From the NCBI GenBank assembly GCA_034766995.1, contig CM068317.1:14080255-14144254 (forward strand): DNA of 64,000 nt, written 5' to 3'. This DNA comes from Acanthacorydalis orientalis (lineage: Eukaryota > Arthropoda > Insecta > Megaloptera > Corydalidae). The first letter of the stretch is position 1. Each line of letters opens with the position of its first letter. Of this stretch, positions 43,013-56,287 are shown in pieces. The notes beneath the pieces were generated by a model that saw only the letters and a list, made by a program, of their open reading frames with translations, searched no databases and had not been told where the DNA came from. Position numbers and translations under genes: made by a program.

Positions 43013-43018
<6 letters not shown>
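42005..43018 (+). mobile_element. Mariner F, copy 2, deleted
   Basis: AAGGTGTTAATTCGTAGCGT at the left (four bases shorter than copy 1), ACGAATTAATTCCAACACCC at the right, TA on both sides. About 1.01 kb, owing to an internal deletion in the HTH region. Confidence 0.88.
42168..42941 (+). pseudogene. Mariner F transposase copy 2
   Basis: MSNFVPDKLF is joined directly to LPTVGKRLKAMEM, so about 80 codons of HTH1 and HTH2 are missing. First Asp kept (TSDEKWINYDNPKRRKS), then a stop. Second Asp in [14 protein letters not shown]; third in [18 protein letters not shown]. Ends DGQYFE. The catalytic half is better kept than in copy 1. Confidence 0.85.
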
Positions 43019-43103
<85 letters not shown>

Positions 43104-43155
43104 GTGTGCATGTATGTTTGTATATTGTATGTATGTGTATGTATGCATGTATAAA
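43019..43155. repeat. (TA)n and (TATG)n microsatellite
   Basis: About 75 bases of TA, then mixed TATG, TGTG and CATG units. Confidence 0.95.
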
Positions 43156-43616
43156 AAAATATTATTCGTCGCTTAGTCTTTCAATTCGAATGCAGAGCAT
43201 AAATTCAAAAACTACTAGACCGATTTCTATACGGTGAACGCCATATATTTCTTTGTTTGCTCTATACGAGCATGAGTTTAAAAAAGTTTAAATTTATAGT
43301 GTCCTAGAGTTAAAACGGTGTAAATATATCAATCCTTTTTTAATATTTCTATAGCTTTTAATGAAATATTACTTGAAAATATGAGAAATAAATGAAAAAG
43401 TGGAAAAAAGTACATAACAATATATTTCTGGTAATAAAAGAGGTTAAATTCGTTTAATTACAAATGAATTTTTCATTCTCCCCGTAAATAAAATGAAATG
43501 TTCTAATTAATAATGTACAATAATTGAATATTGATGTTTTTTTGATTGTACCTTAAGTGCATTTCGATGGTGATGCTAGCATCCTCAGAGCACTAAGGTA
43601 CAGAACAATGCTACAG
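43156..43616. other. AT-rich DNA with a half palindromic MITE
   Basis: 43560-43605 (CATTTCGATGGTGATGCTAG, CATCCTCAGAGCACTAAGGT) matches one arm of the palindromic element at 53818-53952. Otherwise unassigned. Confidence 0.5.
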
Positions 43617-44771
43617 TACTGCACTGGAACAAAAGTTCGTAGCGTTTTTCAAAATATGTCATTAATTGCAGTTTCGCACACAGTTCGATTATATGACATG
43701 ATCCCTATATGTGTTATTTTGACAGCCGACATTTAAACGTTTTTTTCTCTGCTATTTTTGTGCAATTTTGTAAATTTTAAGACTGTTAAATTTAAAATTG
43801 AAAATCGAGGAATATAAGGTGCATTTTCAACATTTGGTGCTGTTTTATTTCCGAAGAGATAAAAGCACTGCAGAGACAGAAAAAAGGTATCCGTCATTTA
43901 TGCCGTACTGGCAGTATGACAAAACTGCAACACTTCTTGAAAATAATCAACGTTACACGACACGGGATATCGCAGAGATACCGCAGGTGTCTCATACGAG
44001 TGTTGTGAGGTATTTGAAGACATTTGGATATGTGAATCGCTACGATGTTTGGCTGCCTCATAATTTATCTAAAAGAAATTTAATGGAACGCATTTCCATC
44101 AGTGATTCGCTCCTTAAAAGAAACCAAAACGTCCCGTTTCTGAAATGATTAATCACAAGCGATGAAAAATGGATCGTCTACAATAATTTGAATCGAAAAA
44201 AGTCTTGAAGAAAACAAAATTAGCCTCTCCAAAAGCGGGTCTCCGTCCGAAGAAGGTGATGTTGTGTATCTGGTGTGATTGGAAGGATGTTGCGTATTAC
44301 GGGCTTCTCCCGAATAATCAGTAGATAGATCCGGAGAAGTATTGTGCTCGATTGGACCAATTAAAGGCGGAAATCGATCAAACGCGTCCAGAGTTGGCCA
44401 ATCGGAAGGGTATCGTTTTCCATCAAGACAACACTAGACTCGGTGCAGTTTGACTGAGACGTCCTATCTCACCCATCATATTCACATGATATTGCACCTT
44501 CAGATTTACAATTTGTTCCGGTCTGTACAAAGTTTCCTTAATGGAAAAAAACTTCACTTCACTGGAAGCCTGCAGAAACCACCTGGATCAAATCATTTCC
44601 CAGAAAGATGCCACGTTCTGGGAGGAAGGAATTAGGAACTACGTTAAATATGGCGAAATATGGTATATCTAAATGGCATATGTGTATTAGAATAAGTATA
44701 TGTAGAAATAAGTAAACACTCCACTTGAATTTCACCTTAGAAACGCTACAAACTTTTTTTCCATCCAAATA
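43617..44771 (+). mobile_element. Mariner H
   Basis: CACTGGAACAAAAGTTCGTA, then GCGTTT, at the left; AAACGCTACAAACTTTTTTT, then CCA, at the right. TA at both outer ends. Confidence 0.75.
43798..44740 (+). pseudogene. Mariner H transposase, decayed
   Basis: MKIEEYKVHFQHLVLFYFRR; HTH2 YTTRDIAEIPQVSHTSVVRY; then VWLPHNLSKRN. First Asp in ITSDEKWIVYNN (after a stop); second in FHQDNTRLG; third in HPSYSHDIAPSDLQF. Multiple frameshifts. Confidence 0.75.
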
Positions 44772-44959
44772 CTACCGCACGCTCTCTTATGCAAGTGTAA
44801 AGCTTGTCGGATAGCAAGTTCCTCGACCGACGAGAGGTTTCAACGCAAGGTAATAATCCTTACAAGATAATACTCATCGGTGATAGGAAGAGACCACCTT
44901 TTTTAAAACACCCATTTTAATGCGGCAGGCATGTATATCCAAACTTACACCGTGTAGAG

Positions 44960-45240
44960 CAGAATCGATCGAATTAATTTGATACAAAACACACACTTAC
45001 CACGCAACTTTAGCTGTGACAATCCGTCCAGTTGGAAAAACATCTTACAGAATTGAACTTGTTCAGTGCGTTGGTTGTACAAGTCTTGAAATAAAGCTTC
45101 TTATCGAATGCGATACTTAGATACTTTCCCTCTTCAACTCACTCAATCGATCGGTCGTTGAAAACGAGGTCTTCGATTTCAACACGCCTACACACCGGGA
45201 GAACAAGATCTCCTTGTACTTACAAGCCTTAACGCGCTCT
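44960..45240 (-). pseudogene. Possible non-LTR reverse transcriptase fragment
   Basis: The minus strand, frame changes allowed, gives VEIEDLVFNDRSIE.VEEGK then YLSIAFDKKLYFKT, resembling the motif around KYLGV.FD.KL.F that follows the palm in Jockey/R1-like enzymes. No active-site motif is visible. Tentative. Confidence 0.35.
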
Positions 45241-45244
45241 CTCT

Positions 45245-46440
45245 CTCTCTCTACGTACGATAAACCGTGTGAAGATGTTTATTCTAGTATCGAGTTGTAT
45301 GCAAGTTATCGTGTTCGAAACTGATTTGAATATTTTTTTATGTTGAACATGTTTATTTATTTTTTTCACAAAACAGTTCTAACAATGTAGCTAAATTCAC
45401 TTTTATAAATCCTTTTTCCACGATACAAAAAAATGTTTCTGGTCGAAAATGTTCAATAAATCATAACTGATTAGTTATGACTGCTGCTTGTGTCCATTTA
45501 ATGGCGATGCCATCATCTTCAAAACACTAGAGGTACTGATAAATCTAATGTTTAGTGTTATAACGTTTTGATGCAATCTCGTTATTTTTCTATAATGCTT
45601 TAATATTTTGAAAAAATAAAAAATCCAATACTTGTGAATTAATTGTGATGAAAACAATTAACGACACGGTTCTCTCAAATGTTATATCTATTTTCTATCA
45701 GTTATTTTCATTAATCAAACATAAAAATACATTTAACTGTTTTTTTTCATATAAAATAGACAGATTTTTCGATAATGTCGAAATAAATAAGCTCACTAGC
45801 TGTTTTCCGTGTAAAACCGTCACTGTGGTGTTTAATTACTATCTAATAGAATTCATCACAAAAAAATAATATAAAATAATTGAATGTGTAAAATTGTATA
45901 AAATAAATTCCTAATTCCATCCGGAAGACTCTCTATGAGCATATCAGTGTATTACTGTCTTGTTCAGACATTTTTTTTTACGAAGGTTATCCCAAACGCA
46001 GTCTTTTTTAAAACGAAAAGATCAGAAAAAAATATACTGTAGAAACAATACGTACGTCGGCGCTGTCGTCTTAGTAAGAAAAGTAGAGATTGTAAAACAG
46101 TGAACGTGTGCGTTCTTTTTTCTATCCCATATTTTATGTATATGTTCCCGCAACATGTATCCGTATAGCCGTATCCGAAAATGCTCGCGGGAACGCACGT
46201 CACGATAACTGGATTTCTAAGGCTATATGCTCGAACTCGGACCGTATTCAAAATTTTCCAATATTCGTCTTTGTTCCAGTGAAAGGCATATGGCACATTA
46301 CGACCACAAAAACAGGTAATATATCTTTACGCAACATGCAGCGGTATGCTGATGTATATAGTTGTTACCCCCGTGTTGCTGGGAACAAATCAATACAGAC
46401 TGTACCACTCACTAAGGTTTGATTTCGCCTCTTTTACCGC
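45245..46440. other. AT-rich DNA with a half palindromic MITE
   Basis: (CT)n at 45238-45251. 45484-45535 matches one arm of the palindromic MITE at 53818. Overlapping 104- and 110-codon frames at 45964-46422 on opposite strands have no recognised homology, so I do not call them. Confidence 0.4.
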
Positions 46441-46518
46441 CCTCACCCACACACAGAAACACACACAGATTTATATACAAACATTATTTATATTGTACAC
46501 CTACATTTATTACGCAAA

Positions 46519-46520
<2 letters not shown>

Positions 46521-46580
<60 letters not shown>

Positions 46581-46608
46581 TGTGTATATATATATATACA
46601 TGTATATA

Positions 46609-46663
<55 letters not shown>

Positions 46664-46686
46664 GTATATATATATATACGTGTGTG

Positions 46687-46764
<78 letters not shown>
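46521..46764. repeat. (TA)n / (TATG)n compound microsatellite
   Basis: About 245 bases of TA with TG and CA interruptions. Confidence 0.97.
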
Positions 46765-46767
<3 letters not shown>

Positions 46768-46809
46768 TAATATAGTACATTTCAGCTAAGAATAAAGAAT
46801 AATTGCACA

Positions 46810-46968
46810 TTAACACTAGAACTACCGACAGTTAAGACGAAGCTTTTTCTACCAAAACCAGTCAAAATGACTGGTCCTTAGGAAATTCATAATAATAGAA
46901 TATTTTTATATTTATTTACTTATTAGTTTCTTACAAAAGGAATTCCATGTTATGTAGTACATTTTTTG

Positions 46969-46970
<2 letters not shown>
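46810..46970. mobile_element. Solo end of a third piggyBac-like family
   Basis: TTAACACTAGAACTACCGAC, then at 46859 the palindrome ACCAGTCAAAATGACTGGT. The outer ten bases and the palindrome-inside-the-end arrangement match the elements at 6053 and 10366. A (TA)n tract follows; no second end is seen. Confidence 0.6.

Positions 46971-46971
<1 letters not shown>

Positions 46972-47036
<65 letters not shown>
46972..47036. repeat. (TA)n microsatellite
   Basis: TA tract adjoining the RTE-like tail. Confidence 0.95.
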
Positions 47037-47037
<1 letters not shown>

Positions 47038-47115
47038 TCATCATCATCATCATCATCGTCATCTTCAGCCCTGTTAATCCACTGCTGGATAAGGCCTCTT
47101 TTTTCATGATTTTTA
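47037..47115 (-). mobile_element. RTE-like 3' end, copy 3
   Basis: Seven ATC units, then TCTTCAGCCCTGTTAATCCA and CTGCTGGATAAGGCC, shared with 22067 and 28928. Confidence 0.7.
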
Positions 47116-47183
47116 TATAACGTTATATCATATAACGTTTGGGATCATGACTCGCCACGTTGATTCCACTTGCGTGTTGGCGA

Positions 47184-47243
<60 letters not shown>
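47184..47243. repeat. (TA)n microsatellite
   Basis: TA tract ending in TATGTATGTATG. Confidence 0.95.
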
Positions 47244-47245
<2 letters not shown>

Positions 47246-47354
47246 TAATACAGAAATATTTTTTACTATTTATTTTACATATCTAATCTAATTGTAGAAA
47301 CATCACTCAAATATTCGATTCTCCTATACTTTACATACTTTAAGGCTATATCCG

Positions 47355-47413
47355 GAATTGCAACAAAAAAGCGCGCGTTGATGCATTTTTTAACGCTCGT
47401 GCAAATAAAGCCT
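47355..47413 (-). mobile_element. Solo Harbinger terminal repeat
   Basis: GCGCGCGTTGATGCATTTTT, TAACGCTCGTGCAAATAAAG, CC: a diverged copy of the ends at 18116 and 62219. It joins the reverse transcriptase fragment directly, as in the fragment at 18176. Confidence 0.7.
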
Positions 47414-48066
47414 TAAGGTCTCTTGATATCATTTTAAAATGTCTAGTGTCCATAAATCTTAACTGACTGAATACTTTGATTTTCTCAAACTGAATTGTTA
47501 GATTTAAATATGATTCTATTCCATTATTACATTTTATATCTTGGTATCTGTGGTTATATTTCGATGCTAACATATGTTTTTTATCCAAATCCTTAATATT
47601 TTTTTTATATTTCAGTATAATATTTTTTGTTTCTTTTTTAAGAATTGCAGAATCTCATGTCTTATATTCCATGTCCATATATTCTGTATAATTTAAATTA
47701 TTTAATACATTTTTAAATTGATGTCCAATTATATTTATTTACATTATCAGGAGAGCTGTCTCACTTTTGAAGTCTGTTAAAACACATTTTAGCATATCTA
47801 ATGTCATTCAAATGGAGCAATTTTATTCACCATGAGATTGCCTGTTTAAGGACGAAAACTGCTAGTTTGGGTCTCCCAGTTTCCAATCTGATGACGTATT
47901 CTAATGTTGATCATGGCCATCCAAGAAGTGATTTAACAAAATTAGTATGGTACCCTTCAATGTTACATAAATATCTAAGACCCCAAATTTCACACATTTT
48001 CACCCCAGAGGACAGTATTAACAGCTGTAGTGTCGAAAATTCGAATTCTAGGCTCCCAGAAATTAT
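47414..48066 (-). pseudogene. Non-LTR reverse transcriptase C-terminal region
   Basis: Minus strand: [22 protein letters not shown]-like text ([20 protein letters not shown]), then [18 protein letters not shown]. This is the conserved block after the thumb of many arthropod non-LTR elements (GSE.WG ... E.GR.PL ...YW). It is followed by ASKYNHRYQDIKCNNGIESY and IKVFSQLRFMDTRHFKMI. No active-site motif is included. The last part also occurs at 18176-18498. Confidence 0.65.
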
Positions 48067-48067
48067 G

Positions 48068-48247
<180 letters not shown>

Positions 48248-49979
48248 GGAGACCGGAGCTAAGTGAACCTTTGCTTTTTGACTCAGATAAAAACGTTTTG
48301 TGAACTCACCTTTAGTGCTGTGGGTTACTATTAATGTCCCCACGTGGCCAACAGAGTTTAGTTGAGTTCGGTGTAACGGTTCCGGTTTTATTACGCTTTG
48401 AGTGTTTCAGCAGTGCAGAAATGAATTTTTATTTTCTTGAAAATTTTTAATTATGTACAACTATTTGTTGTGGACAATTCTAAATGTAAGTGATTATGAC
48501 ATTTTAAGGCATCCTGAAGACATTACCGTTACTTGTTTTTGTTTTGTTTAGGATATTAATATATTCTTTTATAATTAAATTTCAAATATGCACACGAGGC
48601 TAAGTGAACCTGATTAGACTGGGGCTAAGAGATCATGATTTTAATTTTGCTCTGATTTTTTTTAAATTATTTTTCTGCAACTTGAGTATCTAGAGCACTG
48701 CAACGATATGAACTTCAGCCTCTCCCTGAAAAAGATGCAGACTTCAGCGTATGAATACGCTATGAAATTGAATTTTGCATTTCCAGTGTATTGGAAAGAA
48801 GCGTGAATGGCCGATAAAGATTGATTAACAGCATTTCTCAAGAAGAATACAACAGTATCCATACAGAAGCCGGAAGCTACCAATCTGGCACATGCCACGA
48901 GCTTCAACAGGACAAAGTTTAACCGATTCTTTGGGATGTTGAAAAAACTACAGGCCAAGTATCATATCCTGGATCACTGTATATGGAACATAGACGAAAC
49001 AGAGGTCATAACGGTTCAGACATCCAGCAGAGTCGTGGCTCGTCGATCTGGGTTCAGGGACGCAAACGAGGTCGTCCAACTGAGTGGGTCCAGCGGCTTA
49101 AATGATTTTATCATAGTGGAATTCGACGTGGACGAATTAGATGAAGTCAACTTCCAAAGTGCGGAGATTATTGCAGCACTCCCTGACACCGCCTAAATCG
49201 ACGCAGGCTGGACTGATCCCACTGACTTCGTCGCCAACAAGTCCGTCGCAGTCGAGTCTAACACCATCGAGTCAATCGCAGCTGAGCCTGGCATCGCCGA
49301 GTCTGTTCCCGCAACTATTGAAACGCCTTGTTTCGAAAAACCAACGGATTTGAAATCGATACTCGAAAGTATTCGAGCATACCCGAAGGCCGGTCCGAGA
49401 AAGCAGACTCGGAAATGACGTGATCGGCGAACAAGCGCTGTTCTCACGGATTCACCTGTTATGAAGGAACTGGCAGCGGATTAAGAGAGGGCTAAACAAA
49501 CAAAAAAAGGAGCTCCTACGAAAGTAGTTTTGAAACCCACACTGACAGTGGCTTCTAGGAAAAGAGAACGATCGAAAAAAAACAGTAGTTTACAGTTATC
49601 CGATTCCAAGTACTTTTTTCATGCCTTTATTTAGAAAAAAAGTTTCATACAAGACATGTAAATTATGGAAAAATGCTAAATAAAATACATTAAATATTTT
49701 TCATGATAAAAACGTTTTATTTTTTACCAATTTTTAATATAGCGGCTCACTGAGCACCGGGGGAGGTTCATTTAGCCCCGGAAATTTTGACATGTCAAGT
49801 TTGCACGTCTTCACTTGTTTTTAAATAACGAAAAAAATACAAAACGAATATTAAAACTGTCTATATACTTTTGTAGCTGAGAGTTCGATCTTTGAAAAAG
49901 CATAGTTTATTTTGAGAAATACATTTATTTTCTTAATGAAAAACAATTTAAAAAAAAACGGTTCACATAGCCCTGTTCT

Positions 49980-49982
<3 letters not shown>
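48248..49982 (+). mobile_element. Pogo-like DNA transposon, about 1.7 kb
   Basis: Left end GGAGACCGGAGCTAAGTGAA, then CC; right end GGTTCACATAGCCCTGTTCT, then CC, is its inverted form; TA flanks on both sides. The same motif recurs inside (GAGGCTAAGTGAACC at 48595, GGGGCTAAGAG at 48621, GGTTCATTTAGCCCCGG at 49767), giving subterminal repeats. Confidence 0.75.
48700..49600 (+). pseudogene. Pogo-family transposase, broken
   Basis: The open stretch 48936-49196 includes HILDHCIWNIDETEVITVQT followed by VVARRSGF, the pogo/Tigger first-Asp motif (NIDETG..TVQ.P.KV.A). Upstream, in other frames, LPEKDADFS and ATNLAHATSFNR precede FFGMLKKL. After QLSGSSG the frame goes straight to DFIIVEFDVDELDEVNF, a C-terminal type sequence, so the middle with the other catalytic residues is deleted. 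A Ser/Pro-rich and basic tail (LTVASRKRERSKKN) follows. Confidence 0.65.

Positions 49983-50041
<59 letters not shown>
49983..50041. repeat. (TA)n microsatellite
   Basis: Pure TA beside the pogo-like right end. Confidence 0.95.
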
Positions 50042-50045
<4 letters not shown>

Positions 50046-50470
50046 CGTATCCCTCGAGCGTTGGTTGCCAGAACGGTTCCCTTCGGTGTCCGATGGTCGA
50101 TCTTGATTGATTTTTTAGTCGCTGTCACCAGGGTACATTTATACTTTGTCCAGAAGTTTTGTATTATATTTAATTTTTTAATTTGTTGTCAAATACAAAT
50201 ACAATAGATTGACTTTAACCGTATGAATATAGTTTGTTGTTTGAACAAATGCAGTAGACTAATTTTATGCGTATGAATATAGTTTTGTTGTCAAATACAA
50301 TCGACTAATTGTATGCATCTATTCGTTTGTTGTTGTTTGAACAAATGCTGCCGATAACTATCTAAGCATCCTTTTTATATCGAGCTAGATTGTTCTAGAA
50401 CAATCTATTTATTCTATATTTGCTTGCTTAGACAGCTATGACAATTAGTTTGTATGCCGTATACCACACA

Positions 50471-50546
<76 letters not shown>

Positions 50547-51284
50547 CAAGGTATAAATATTCACTATTCATAAAAATAGTAAAATTGTCTTAAATCGACG
50601 CATTTCACCAAATATAAATTAACATAATTGCTTCAAGCTATGTTAAACAGCCATAATTAAAATATTTTATAAAATAGTTAATGAGATTTAATAAGTTTAT
50701 TTAAGATTACTATATTTCTATTAACAGAAATCTATCAAAATGGTATGTAACCTTCACGTACTTATTAATGAAAATCTAACATTATTATATTAGTAAACTA
50801 TAAAATTAGTTCCGATTCCGCACTTCTGTCATCACCTCTAAATGTGAACCTATCAAACAGAACTCGTCAATATATAAAGTGTGTTATGATACACACTATT
50901 ATTATATTTAAAAATAATATTTCAATTAAAATATATTATTACATGGAATACCTGCAGTGCATTGTCTAAACTACATAAAACCATTGATTAAAAATAGTGA
51001 AACTTATATTGATCGACTTGCACCAGATATTTTTTGAACAGATGCCAAGTGGGAGAACATTTTCGGATTCGTTCCCGAAAAATATCATACTATCGCAGAG
51101 GAAGTGGAAAAATATGATGTATCTTGTATGTATATATATATATATATATATTAAATTTATTTTCATATAATAAGTTTATTTGAATAAAAAATGTATCATT
51201 ATTAGAAAACTACTAATGAAATTAGATATTAAAAAAGCATTCAATTCAAATGTAAATATCTATACCTGAAAAACAAGTCAATAC

Positions 51285-51287
<3 letters not shown>
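50042..51287. other. AT-rich DNA with imperfect internal repeats
   Basis: 50170-50340 has three diverged copies of a unit with TTGTTGTCAAATACAAT or TTGTTGTTTGAACAAATGC and GTATGAATATAG. (TA)n tracts at 50469-50541 and 51126-51153. No gene recognised. Confidence 0.4.

Positions 51288-51366
<79 letters not shown>
51288..51366. repeat. (TA)n microsatellite
   Basis: About 39 TA units and then GATAGATAGATA before mariner I. Confidence 0.97.
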
Positions 51367-51369
<3 letters not shown>

Positions 51370-51382
51370 GATAGATAGATAA

Positions 51383-52800
<1,418 letters not shown>

Positions 52801-52873
52801 CAACTTAAAGGACACCTTTACAGGTTTTCGTTCTTAAGTACACTTTTGTCTTAATGTAATATTTTTATAAATA

Positions 52874-53434
52874 TTAAGTCGGTAGAATAATAATTATGGT
52901 TTATGACCTTCAAATTCATATACATTTTTCAATTTAAATGGTTTTAAGTTTTCCAGTACTTTTTGATGATTAACCCCTAACTTTTGTACAAGCTCTCGAA
53001 TTGTTGTGCATGGTTCTGATTCAACTAACGCTTCAGTTGGTTGTTATGAACTGAAGAAGGACGCCCGCGACTTTCTTCATCTAGAAGGTTCTCGTCTCCA
53101 GTATGAAATTTTTGGAACCACCATTGCACCGTACGTTCCTTAACAGTACCCACACGAAAAGCATCGTTTAGTTTACTAGCAGTTTCTGCTTCTTTACCAC
53201 CCATTGCTCTTATTTGCTTTTTTTCCATCTTTAATTCAATAGTCCAATTTAAAGCAAAATTAAAAGTCGATGTTAACAAAATACAGACCGAAAAATACAC
53301 TTTAAAATGATATTAACATGAACACGAGGAAATGACACTTTCGTTGAAAAAAGTTAAGGTTAAAAAAATTCAAAAATTAAGGTGAATTGAATTCAGAAAA
53401 TAAAAATCGCAATTATTTTCCTATCAAGATAATA
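52874..53434 (-). mobile_element. Mariner G deletion derivative, copy 2
   Basis: Right end CGCAATTATTTTCCTATCAA, left end AAGTCGGTAGAATAATAATT. The minus strand keeps MEKKQIRAMGGKEAETASKL, ERTVQWWFQKFHTGDENLLD, then HTH2 (TIRELVQKLGVN) and jumps to GAATTTGAAGGTCATAAACC. Same junction as 35741-36309 in the other orientation; this copy is less decayed. Confidence 0.87.
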
Positions 53435-53817
53435 TATATATATATATATATATATTTCTCTTTCTTTATATTATTATTATTAGTGCTTATATTCATGAGT
53501 TTAGAATTTTGGATACTTTTCTGATAATTTATTTCTAATAAATCCTTAAATTCGGCAATGAAAATACATATATATATATACATTATAAAAGTGTCCAAAA
53601 TTGTACTTGTGTATTGAGTGAGATATAAGTCTTATGAAATTTTATATACTTTTATTTAGAAATAGAAATCTGTGGTAGTTTAATTTTTAGCCATCTTTGA
53701 TCCCGATAGTTTTATACAATCTTAATTAGCAATCACAAGTTAATACTTTTTCACCTCACAAATCACATAATTTTCTTTCATCACAATATACAATTAATTA
53801 TCATTGATTATTTTTGA
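53435..53817. other. AT-rich spacer with short TA tracts
   Basis: Nothing recognised apart from short TA runs at 53433-53454 and 53568-53580. Confidence 0.45.
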
Positions 53818-53952
53818 TTGTTGCTTATGCGTATTTCAATGGCAACGCTATCATCCTCAAAGCGCCGAGATGCAGAAAAATATATTTTTTTTGTACCTTA
53901 GTGCTTCAAAGATGATGGATTGGTTAGCCAACGAAAGGCTCATAAGCAACAA
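53818..53952. mobile_element. Palindromic MITE, 135 bp
   Basis: Left arm TTGTTGCTTATGCGTATTTC..GGCAACGCTATCATCCTCAA; right arm is the diverged complement (GATGATGGATTGG..CTCATAAGCAACAA). Arms are about 55 bases around a 20-base centre. Single arms occur at 43560, 45484 and 60190. Confidence 0.65.
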
Positions 53953-54929
53953 GCAGCTTAGGATTTAGACAGAGGTAAGATGGGTCACTGCACAGGGCGA
54001 CAAATTTTGAAGGGTGGTAAATTTTAATGGACGACAAATTTTGAAAAGCTGGAAATTTTATTTTCAATCATAATTTCGATTTACATATAGCTCAAATTGA
54101 AAAACTAAATCTAAAAATGTTTGTAGATCAAATTTTGTTTTTGAAATTTATATAACAGAACTTCATAATTTTTATTTTTTAAATAAATGAAATGAATGAT
54201 AAATTTTACAATTTTTTTAATGATCAATGTTATCAAAATTACCAACAGTCACGAATTTCTCTTAATTCTTTTAGACAAAATTTTAAGGGGAGGACGCAAC
54301 ATTTAATTGGTTGCCCAAAAACAGCACCTAGTGTAAATCCAGCCCTGGCAACAAGGAAAAATAATTAATAATTTATTAAATATTTTTCACTAGGAAAAAA
54401 ACGTGCGGTTTGTGGTGTGAAAAAACAATTCATTCGTGGAAGTGAATTCAGCAACAATGTCAGAACTTTTTTACGAATACTTCTCAAATTACGAAAAAAA
54501 TCAAATTTCGATAAATTGTAATTAATTTCTCGGTACATAAAATTCAAATAAAAAAAATGTAAAACAATTCTGTTTGTTTTTAAATGTTCTTTTTTACTGT
54601 TACATCCAACAATGTCATCTTTTCGCATAAGAGCAAATGTAAATATATTGAAAATACAAAATCGAATTTCTCTTAAAAAGTGCAGGAAATAATTTCAAAT
54701 TTTAAATATAGTTTCGATAAAAATAACAAACATACAATTTTTCCTCATTCCTTAATTAGATACTCGCAATTTTTCCAATTATCTCATACGATTTTAAAAC
54801 ATCATTTAAAACAATTATCAAATTTAATTCGTTCCGCTTTATTATAGAAACGAAAATCACAATTAATTGATACATTTTAATTACAAAAAATACTTTCATA
54901 TAGATTTTGAAACGATAAATGTTTTGATT
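53953..54929. other. AT-rich DNA
   Basis: 54345-54450 resembles the sequence following the MITE arm at 60235-60340 (TGAATATTTTT, TGGTGTG..CAATTCA), so the palindromic element may extend further than its core. No gene. Confidence 0.4.
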
Positions 54930-55383
54930 TACAGTCAACCCTCCTATAACGCGATTAATTCGTACCGCGTTAAGTGAAACTCGGAAATAAAAGTACATAT
55001 AAATCAGGTTGATTCGTTCTGCATTATATGAAAACTGCATTGTCAGAGCACCGTGTTATGATGAATACGGTTATAAAATAAAATTTTATTGATACAGAAA
55101 GCAATAAATATACGTTTACATGTTTCAAATTATTTTATTGAATTTAAGAGCTCATATAAAAAAATAAAAAAACAGTGAAATATAAACTAAAAAACTATTA
55201 TCAACAGTAAAATTATAATAGAAAAATTCATGCAATAGAGAGATTGGTTAAGTTAATTAGGTCGTATTATATAGAAATTGTGTTATAAGAGTACCGCGTT
55301 ATAGGAGGGCTGTCGCAATTTTTGCTCCGCTTTATAAGGAAACAGCGTTATGAGAGTACAGCTTTATAGTAGCGATTACTGTA
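54930..55383. mobile_element. Pogo/Tigger-like MITE 3
   Basis: TA, CAGTCAACCCTCCTATAACG at the left; CTTTATAGTAGCGATTACTG, TA at the right, with internal GTTATAGGAGGGCTGTCGC and CTTTATAAGGAAACAGCGTT. The CAGT..CCTCTATAACG pattern is typical of pogo/Tigger ends. Confidence 0.7.
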
Positions 55384-55944
55384 TACTTAAATATGTTTTG
55401 ATTTATATTTGAAACGTTGTGATTTATATCGAAAATATGTTTTTATAAACACCAAATACAAAACAGTGCTAGTAAACAGTTTTAAATTATTTTATCAGGA
55501 ACGTTACTATTTATCGTGCTTGAAAACTAATACCATTACAAAATTTAAAAAAAAAGCATTAATGCGCGGAACAACGCGCGTACTATTTCATTATCATAAA
55601 AATGATAATTTTATTAAATTAATAAACGGAGAACGACTCGCAGAAATGATTAATTTCACTTTTAACATGTCTGTTCTATAAAACAGCTTGACTTACACAT
55701 TCGCTGATAAATATGATTGAACGATGTAAATATTCGACATTCCAATAACATTCGATACAGTTTGCTTAAAATAAACATTTTTGCTCCTTTCAACACACAA
55801 ACATACACAAACTTGACGCGAGATTGTTGAATTATTGAAATCTGCTCTTGTACAACTCGTACGTACGATTATTTCTGTTGTTTGAACGTTTATTTATCTT
55901 TGAAATAGATATAAAGATATAACCTACTTGTTAATACCTTCTAG

Positions 55945-55946
<2 letters not shown>
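55384..55946. other. AT-rich DNA
   Basis: A 90-codon frame at 55409-55681 has no recognised homology and ordinary AT-driven composition; not called. Confidence 0.4.

Positions 55947-56036
<90 letters not shown>
55947..56036. repeat. (TA)n microsatellite
   Basis: About 43 TA units. Confidence 0.97.
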
Positions 56037-56287
56037 TTCTACTCGAATATTTTCTAAATTATTTTTATCTTAATTAAACTGAGTCACTGTCTATTTTCAG
56101 TTTCGAATACCGGTTCTATTTTGATAATAGAATTAGTTATTTAAATTTTAAAAACAATTCCATATTACTGTACATGTAAAATAAACGGCACTAAAACTGA
56201 CAAATCTGGATAATGATCAGGTTTTCAATACAGAAAAATAAATTTTACAATATAATTTTTTATGATTTAATTCTAGAATTCTTTTAT

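Noticed and set aside
45964..46422. Two overlapping ORFs of about 110 and 104 codons on opposite strands
   Set aside because: No recognisable domain, no splice or start context, and antisense to each other. I cannot support either as a gene.
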